Shown piece after piece: positions 4,674-9,036 of a stretch of 9,036 bases of DNA (position 1 is the first letter of the stretch; each line of letters starts with the position of its first letter). Under the pieces are notes generated by a model. The model had not been told where the DNA came from. It saw only the letters and a program-made list of their open reading frames with translations, and did no database searches. The position numbers were made by a program, and so were the translations under genes. The stretch lies in assembly GCA_019309815.1 (NCBI GenBank), contig JAFDFO010000126.1, forward strand, positions 1-9,036. The letters are read 5' to 3'. This stretch comes from Deltaproteobacteria bacterium. GTDB taxonomy: Bacteria > Desulfobacterota > Desulfobacteria > Desulfobacterales > C00003060.

Positions 4674-5321
4674 ATGATTTTCAAGAAAGAAAAAGAGGTG
4701 ATTGGGGACATGATTGAGCATCTCAATGCGGTGGAGGCGTGTGCAAAAACCGCCTTGAGAGCAATTGAGACCTATCTAGAAGGCGACATTAGTGAGTCTA
4801 AGAAACTTTCGCGCAAGGTGGACGACATAGAAACGCAAGCCGATTTCATTCGCTACGGGATCCGCGACAAACTCTATTCCGGGGCCTACTTGCCTCTTCA
4901 CCGCGAGGGTATCTACAAGCTAGTGGAAAGCCTGGACAAAGTGTCCAACGCGGCAGAAGCTTGCTGCGACTTCTTTCTATCCCAGCGCATAGAGATCCCC
5001 GACGAATTGAAAGCCCTTTTCCTTGGTATAACCCGTGAGTCCTTCGGCATTGTCCTTCCTCTTAGAGATGCCATGCTCACTTACATCGAAGGAGACAGTA
5101 ACGTTGACAGCATTCGGGAAAAAGCCAAACAGGTTGGCGTTGTAGAATCAAATGTAGATGAGATGGAGTGGGAGTTAACCCGGGAGATCTTCACATCTTC
5201 TATAGAATACGCCCACAAGGTTCACTTGAAGCTTTGCCTCGACAATATTGTGGAGATTGCAGACCGTGCTGAGGATGCTGCCGACGAATTGGAAATGCAG
5301 ACGGTGAAGTCTATGGTTTAA
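4674..5321 (+). CDS. TIGR00153/DUF47 PhoU-like protein, partner of PiT
   Basis: The 215-aa protein begins MIFKKEKEVIGDMIEHLNAV and is helical throughout, with the PhoU-like pattern of two three-helix bundles and acidic metal-binding faces (DDIETQADFIR near 50-60; DNIVEIADRAEDAADELE near 189-206). This matches TIGR00153/PF01865, cytoplasmic proteins commonly encoded next to PiT transporters and thought to regulate phosphate flux. ATG 4674 is preceded by AAGGAGGGAG at ideal spacing. The 45-bp gap from the transporter with no terminator suggests one transcript. It converges on the nucleoside transporter gene, leaving 41 bp without a recognisable terminator. Confidence 0.92.
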   Translation: MIFKKEKEVIGDMIEHLNAVEACAKTALRAIETYLEGDISESKKLSRKVDDIETQADFIRYGIRDKLYSGAYLPLHREGIYKLVESLDKVSNAAEACCDFFLSQRIEIPDELKALFLGITRESFGIVLPLRDAMLTYIEGDSNVDSIREKAKQVGVVESNVDEMEWELTREIFTSSIEYAHKVHLKLCLDNIVEIADRAEDAADELEMQTVKSMV

Positions 5322-5362
5322 GAACGGGACAATGGGTGTTTCGTGGTTTAGTCATTCGGGCT

Positions 5363-6628
5363 TTATGCAAACAGACCTGCAATGCAGCCTGTCATCAGAC
5401 AGGCTAATGTGGCTGCATACAGGGCTCGGAAACCCAACTGGGCAAGATCTTTGGCACGGTTTGGTGCCAGGGCTGAGAATCCGCCCACAAAGATTGCGAG
5501 AGAGGCGATGTGTGCAAACCCGCAGAGGGCATAGGATGCAATAGTAATACTCCTCGGGTTTGTAACGATTCCATCTTTGATCAGCTGGTGCAGGTGCTGG
5601 TAGGCAACTACCTCGGTCACAATAGTTCTTTCCCCAAGCAGCGTGGCGATGGATCCCGCGTCTTGAAGCGGAATACCCATAATGAGTGTAATCGGATAGT
5701 AGATGTATTGCAGAATGATTTGCAGGGAAAGACCAATCCCGAAAACCTTAGCTCCAAGAAAGCCTAAGAACCAGTTGAACATGGAAAGCAGTCCCAGGAA
5801 TGCGAGCAGAAGGGCGATAATCCCAACGCAAAGCTTCACACCGTCATTGGCCCCAATGATAATCGACTCTATCCAGGTACTGGAACGACTGTCCTGCTCC
5901 ACCTGAACACTTACCCCAAGGGTTTTTGGCTTTTCCGTTTCGGGCATTACAAGCTTTGACATGATGATGGCAGCCGGAGCGCTGATCACGGATGCGGAGA
6001 TCAAATGACCTGCAATGGATGGAAATTCCCTGTGGAGGAATCCCACATACAGTGCGAGCACAGTCGAAGCAATCGTTCCCATGCCTACGGTAAGTACTGT
6101 ACAGAGCTCTGATCTGGTCATGTCCTGGATGTAGGGCCGGACGGTTAAGGCAGATTCAACACCCACGAATATGTTGCCGGAAGCGCACAAAGCCTCTGCC
6201 CCGCTGATCCTCATCAAGTAGGTAAATACCTTGGCAAAGACCCTGATGATCGCGGGTATGATCTTGAGGTAGTAAAGAAGAGAAACCAGAGCTGAGAAAA
6301 ATATGATCGAAGGGAGAACCTGGAAAGCAAGGATAAAACCGGGTGAGGTCTCTCCCATGGGGCCGGTTTCTCCAGGTGATATTGCCAGGGGCCCAAAGAC
6401 AAAGTAGATGCCTTCTTTGGCAAAGGAAATTACTTTCAATGCTGCATCGTTGAGCCAGGAGAATATAACGACGCCGGCCGACAGTTTGAAAACAATGAAT
6501 GCGAATACGCACTGAAAGAGAAGGCCTGTAAGGATGAGTCTGGCATTGATGTGCTTCCTATCCCTTGAAGCCATCCACGCCATAAACATTAGGGCGAAGA
6601 GTCCAAACAAGCTAATTAATCTTTCCAT
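5363..6628 (-). CDS. CNT/NupC-type nucleoside transporter with atypical ligand motifs
   Basis: The 421-aa inner-membrane protein has the three CNT parts in order: N-terminal helices (1-70), gate domain (about 100-220) and C-terminal transport domain (about 260-421). Typical CNT stretches include SGNIFVG (150-156), the MTRSEL motif (170-175), YALCGFA (366-372) and LAPNRAKDLAQLGFRAL. CNT proteins take up nucleosides with Na+ or H+. Key ligand positions differ: where family members read GQTEAP, this reads GVESAL (156-161) with one residue fewer, and the Asn of CGFAN is His373, while Glu339 and Ser376 match. Substrate range may therefore differ. ATG 6628 lies behind GAAGG. The gene is leftward, 172 bp after the DUF2520 gene, so it may have its own promoter. 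No nucleoside-catabolism gene is nearby. Confidence 0.88.
   Translation of the reverse strand: MERLISLFGLFALMFMAWMASRDRKHINARLILTGLLFQCVFAFIVFKLSAGVVIFSWLNDAALKVISFAKEGIYFVFGPLAISPGETGPMGETSPGFILAFQVLPSIIFFSALVSLLYYLKIIPAIIRVFAKVFTYLMRISGAEALCASGNIFVGVESALTVRPYIQDMTRSELCTVLTVGMGTIASTVLALYVGFLHREFPSIAGHLISASVISAPAAIIMSKLVMPETEKPKTLGVSVQVEQDSRSSTWIESIIIGANDGVKLCVGIIALLLAFLGLLSMFNWFLGFLGAKVFGIGLSLQIILQYIYYPITLIMGIPLQDAGSIATLLGERTIVTEVVAYQHLHQLIKDGIVTNPRSITIASYALCGFAHIASLAIFVGGFSALAPNRAKDLAQLGFRALYAATLACLMTGCIAGLFA
5378..5405. repeat. Back-to-back palindromes in the 3' end of the nucleoside transporter
   Basis: CTGCAATGCAG (5378-5388) is a palindrome around one base, and it overlaps AGCCTGTC (5386-5393) with GACAGGCT (5398-5405), a perfect 8-bp stem with loop ATCA. 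Both lie inside the last codons of the transporter. No T-run follows on either strand, so a terminator is uncertain. Confidence 0.4.
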
Positions 6629-6735
6629 CAGCGCCTTCTACCACACCTCTGTCGGTTTCCTGTTTCCTGTAACCCTTGACCCCGGTCCATACACCCTTAT
6701 AAAAAGGAGGGAAGTCTTTGAAGTCCCACTTTCAT

Positions 6736-6761
6736 AAAGGGGGATTGAGGGGGATTTTTTT
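6736..6761. repeat. GGGGGATT direct-repeat element in the intergenic gap
   Basis: GGGGGATTGA is followed by GGGGGATTTT, a 10-bp-period pair starting at 6739 and preceded by AAA. A CCC-ACTTT stretch just upstream (6724-6732) can pair imperfectly with AAAGGGGG. From memory, this AATCCCCCT-type motif is a common dispersed intergenic repeat in Desulfobacterota and related genomes. It sits between the DUF2520 and nucleoside transporter genes and contains no gene. Confidence 0.5.
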
Positions 6762-6785
6762 GGAAGAGACTATTGAAATGCAAAC

Positions 6786-6806
6786 TACTAAGTGCTCTCA
6801 TTAGTA
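6786..6806 (-). terminator. Weak AT-rich hairpin at the DUF2520 gene end
   Basis: TACTAA (6786-6791) pairs with TTAGTA (6801-6806), with a 9-nt loop; the stop codon of the DUF2520 gene is in one arm. Read leftward it is followed by GTTTGCATTTC, a poor T-tract. It may partly separate the downstream transporter from the operon. Confidence 0.25.
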
Positions 6807-7712
6807 ATTCTTTTTTTGCGGTTGAAGGAGAGCGATCAGCTTCTGAGCAGTCTCCTGACCGATCGTTCCCTTTGCTTTTGCAAGATCAACTGTGTAAAGG
6901 CCAAGGCATTGATACAGGGAAAGAAGCGCCGGAGCATCTTTTTCTATTGCCTTGAGGTGAGCGGACACAGTCGCTACATCTCCTCGGGCAATGGGGCCGG
7001 TCAGAGCGTCCGGTATCCCTTGTTTGCCGATGTTATTGAGAGTGCCCTTTATCAAAGGAAGCAGGGCATTGAAAGACGTGTCTTTGGGCAAGCCCGCTGC
7101 TTGGTCCAATTCAAGGGCAAGATGTAACAAGGTAACCAGATAGTTGGAGGCAGCTACTGCTGCCGCATGATAGAGGGTCTTCTTGTCTGCGGTGATTTCC
7201 AACACGATCCCGCCCAAGTCCTTCACAATTTGGCGAACAACAGGAAGGGCATTTTCATCGCCTTCGACAGTGCAGAAAGAGCCGGGCACCAGCAAGACAG
7301 CCTGATCGACCGACGCAAAACTCTGAAGAGGGTGAAGGGACGCCACCTTGGCCCGGCACTGCCTGGCTGATGCCAGGATCTCCGATGAAAAGGCGCCGCT
7401 GCAGTGAACAATGACGGCGTTCTGTTGAAAGCTGCACTGCTTAGAGATCTCAACACATACAGACTCAATCAGGTCATCAGGTGTGGTGATGAATACGATT
7501 TCTGCTCCCGGGGCAATTTCAGAGGGAGAATCGGAGTAACTCTCAGAACCTGTCACCTCGGCAGCCCTTTGGGCTGTTTCAAGATTGCTCGTAGCCACGC
7601 CTGATATCCGGTAGCCGACATCCCTGAGAAGCTTGCCTATGGCGGAGCCAACCGTCCCACAACCGATAATGGCAATCGTGGGTTTGGTTTTCTCTATGGA
7701 AAGAGATTGCAA
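6801..7712 (-). CDS. Rossmann-like/DUF2520 NAD(P)-binding protein
   Basis: The 303-aa protein opens with a Rossmann fold: TIAIIGCGTVGSAIG (residues 12-26) gives the GxGxxG dinucleotide loop, followed by a beta-alpha-beta pattern with VFITTPDDLI and VHCSGAFSSEIL. After about residue 170 comes an all-helical domain (YHAAAVAASNYLVTLLHLAL) as in the DUF2520 family (PF10727 plus PF10728), related to F420/NADP oxidoreductases and ProC-like dehydrogenases. The substrate is not known; YHAAAVAASN resembles the helical cap residues that line the active cleft in relatives. Start: TTG 7712, with GAGGCGGTAGGA just upstream; no ATG lies before the Rossmann loop. It overlaps the preceding CDF gene by 19 bp, so the two are translationally coupled. 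Confidence 0.85.
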   Translation of the reverse strand: MQSLSIEKTKPTIAIIGCGTVGSAIGKLLRDVGYRISGVATSNLETAQRAAEVTGSESYSDSPSEIAPGAEIVFITTPDDLIESVCVEISKQCSFQQNAVIVHCSGAFSSEILASARQCRAKVASLHPLQSFASVDQAVLLVPGSFCTVEGDENALPVVRQIVKDLGGIVLEITADKKTLYHAAAVAASNYLVTLLHLALELDQAAGLPKDTSFNALLPLIKGTLNNIGKQGIPDALTGPIARGDVATVSAHLKAIEKDAPALLSLYQCLGLYTVDLAKAKGTIGQETAQKLIALLQPQKKNY

Positions 7713-8596
7713 GTTCCTACCGCCTCGTCCTCTATCTGGAGGGTTACATGGCTGATCCCAAACTTATCGTTTATCAGTCGGGTCAACCGTTCAAGGATTT
7801 CTTTGTTTCGTCCCATGTCTTCAACAACGACATGGGCACTCAACATGTCCAGCTGCGAAGTCAAGCTCCATATGTGCAGGTCACACAGCCCGGTCACACC
7901 ATCCACATAAAGCATGGCTTGTCTGATATTGTCCAAATCAATATGTGGGGGCACCCCCTGCATTAGGATGTTCACCACATCCCACAAAAGTCGCCATGCG
8001 CTATAGATAATAAGAAACCCTATCAGGACACTGATCATCGGGTCGAAGAATGTCCAACCGGTCAGGATTATCGCAATAGCTGCGACGATTGCTCCTACAG
8101 ATCCGGCAGCATCTCCGATGAGATGAAACAACGCTCCCCGGATGTTAATGCTTTCTTTCCCGAGTCCATGAAGCAAATAGATGCCGAGCAGGTTGATCAT
8201 CAACCCTAACACAGCAATGAAGAGCATGGGTATACTCTTCACCACCGCCGGATGTTCAAAGCGACTGAACGCCTCCGTGAAAATCCAAAGCGCAATCAGG
8301 ATCAGCAAGACGCCGTTAATGAAGGCGGAAACGACCTCAAAGCGGTAGTACCCATATGTCTTTGTTGTAGAGGGCTTCTTGGAGGAGAGCCAAAAAGCGA
8401 ACAAACTCAGCCCCAGGGCAAACATGTCTGAAAGCATGTGCCCTGCATCCGAAAGAAGGGCTAGACTATTGGTCCACAGGCCTCCTACAGCCTCTACAAT
8501 GAAGAAAAGAGAGGTTAGAATAAAGACAAGTCGAAGTCTGGATTTGCCTTTCTCTCGAGAAGGCCCGTGACTGTGGTTGTGATGATGATCTTGCAC
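7694..8596 (-). CDS. Cation diffusion facilitator, zinc exporter type (CzcD/ZitB-like)
   Basis: The 300-aa CDF protein (PF01545) exports divalent metal, most likely Zn2+, in exchange for protons across the inner membrane. The N-terminus is His-rich (MQDHHHNHSH, residues 1-10). Six membrane spans follow; the metal site is formed by D50/H53/D57 in SDAGHMLSD (TM2) and H158/D162 in HLIGD (TM5), the HxxxD pattern associated with zinc in bacterial members. The C-terminal cytoplasmic domain (about 215-295) carries HIWSLT (241-246) and pairs the dimer. Length is typical. The start is GTG 8596, which keeps the His-rich head; the SD is weak (GGGTAG). It follows the CBS-ACT gene by 62 bp and overlaps the DUF2520 gene, suggesting one leftward operon. 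No metal-responsive regulator is in view. Confidence 0.92.
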   Translation of the reverse strand: MQDHHHNHSHGPSREKGKSRLRLVFILTSLFFIVEAVGGLWTNSLALLSDAGHMLSDMFALGLSLFAFWLSSKKPSTTKTYGYYRFEVVSAFINGVLLILIALWIFTEAFSRFEHPAVVKSIPMLFIAVLGLMINLLGIYLLHGLGKESINIRGALFHLIGDAAGSVGAIVAAIAIILTGWTFFDPMISVLIGFLIIYSAWRLLWDVVNILMQGVPPHIDLDNIRQAMLYVDGVTGLCDLHIWSLTSQLDMLSAHVVVEDMGRNKEILERLTRLINDKFGISHVTLQIEDEAVGTCNLFP

Positions 8597-8658
8597 GAAG
8601 ATTCTACCCGGGACAGCTTGACGCCGCGATTGCGGAAATGGCCATTTACGGATGGAAA

Positions 8659-9036
8659 CTAGGCAGGTAAATATGGGCCGAGGTCTTCAACGTATTCGGT
8701 CAAGACCTTGAATCCAGCTTTCGTCAAAGCAGAAATAGCCTTTTCTCCATCTGCGGCACCAACCCTGATTACGAAATGATAGACACCGGGATGTTCTTTC
8801 TCGGGCCAGGTGACAAAGCTGCGAATGTTAATCTCCGCCTCCTTCAAAATCCTGGACACCTCGGCGACCATTCCCACCCGGTCCTTAATCAAGACCACAA
8901 ACCGAGCGCTGTCTCCGTCAATGCCGAGGGCGTCAAGCAGCACCCCCGTAACGTCAGTTGTAGTGACGATGCCTACCAGCTTTTTCTTATCCATGACGGG
9001 GAGGGCCCCAATCCTGTTCTCTTGCATGATGAGGCC
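8659..9036 (-). CDS. AcuB-like CBS-ACT domain protein, C-terminal part
   Basis: This is a partial gene running off the right edge; 125 residues are visible and the frame stays open to 9036 beyond the internal ATG at 9027. It contains the second half of a CBS domain (MQENRIGALPVMDKKKLVGI then VTTTDVTGVLLDALG) followed by an ACT domain (ARFVVLIKDRVGMVAEVSRI, then EINIRSFVTW and the strand YHFVIRVG). A CBS pair plus ACT is the layout of AcuB-like proteins; CBS binds adenine nucleotides and ACT usually amino acids, so a sensory role is expected. The in vivo target cannot be seen here. It is first in the visible leftward gene set. Confidence 0.85.
   Translation of the reverse strand, partial: GLIMQENRIGALPVMDKKKLVGIVTTTDVTGVLLDALGIDGDSARFVVLIKDRVGMVAEVSRILKEAEINIRSFVTWPEKEHPGVYHFVIRVGAADGEKAISALTKAGFKVLTEYVEDLGPYLPA

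Overview
The window looks like a chromosomal segment of a mesophilic Gram-negative bacterium, most likely Desulfobacterota (the former Deltaproteobacteria). This rests on moderate GC, strong AGGAGG-type ribosome sites, an AcuB-type CBS-ACT protein, a PA2779-family protein, a PiT transporter paired with a TIGR00153/DUF47 protein, and two kinds of dispersed GGAGT-rich and GGGGGATT-rich repeat that I associate with those genomes. The assignment is an inference; no rRNA or tRNA gene is present to anchor it.

Left third (1-3000). This part is gene-poor and damaged. It holds the tail of an acidic helical protein (+), a small Cys-rich gene on the minus strand broken by a frameshift, a period-8 inverted repeat, a 24-codon ORF behind a perfect Shine-Dalgarno, and two small membrane-anchored proteins (118 aa and 38 aa). 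The 38-aa gene has a clear sigma70-like promoter and a hairpin-rich leader. Next come a minus-strand coding remnant without a start, and a metallophosphoesterase gene broken by a perfect 62-bp tandem duplication that also carries a separate in-frame 21-bp tandem duplication. Three disrupted reading frames in 3 kb suggest local decay or local sequence error.

Middle (3000-5320, + strand). A sigma70-like promoter precedes a PA2779-family secreted/membrane protein whose best-placed start is a non-standard ATC. Then comes a phosphate module: a PiT-type inorganic phosphate transporter followed 45 bp later by a DUF47/TIGR00153 PhoU-like protein, the usual low-affinity phosphate uptake pair.

Right (5363-9036, - strand). 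All genes read leftward. In transcription order they are the C-terminal part of an AcuB-like CBS-ACT protein (runs off the window), a CzcD/ZitB-type zinc CDF exporter, an overlapping Rossmann/DUF2520 NAD(P)-binding protein, and, after a 172-bp gap with a GGGGGATT repeat, a CNT/NupC-type nucleoside transporter whose ligand-binding motifs depart from the canonical ones. Most of these are ordinary ion and metabolite homeostasis genes. I see no CRISPR array, insertion sequence, phage gene or defence system. The observations most worth checking are the tandem duplications that split the phosphoesterase, the ATC start, the frameshifted Cys-rich gene and the unusual nucleoside transporter.
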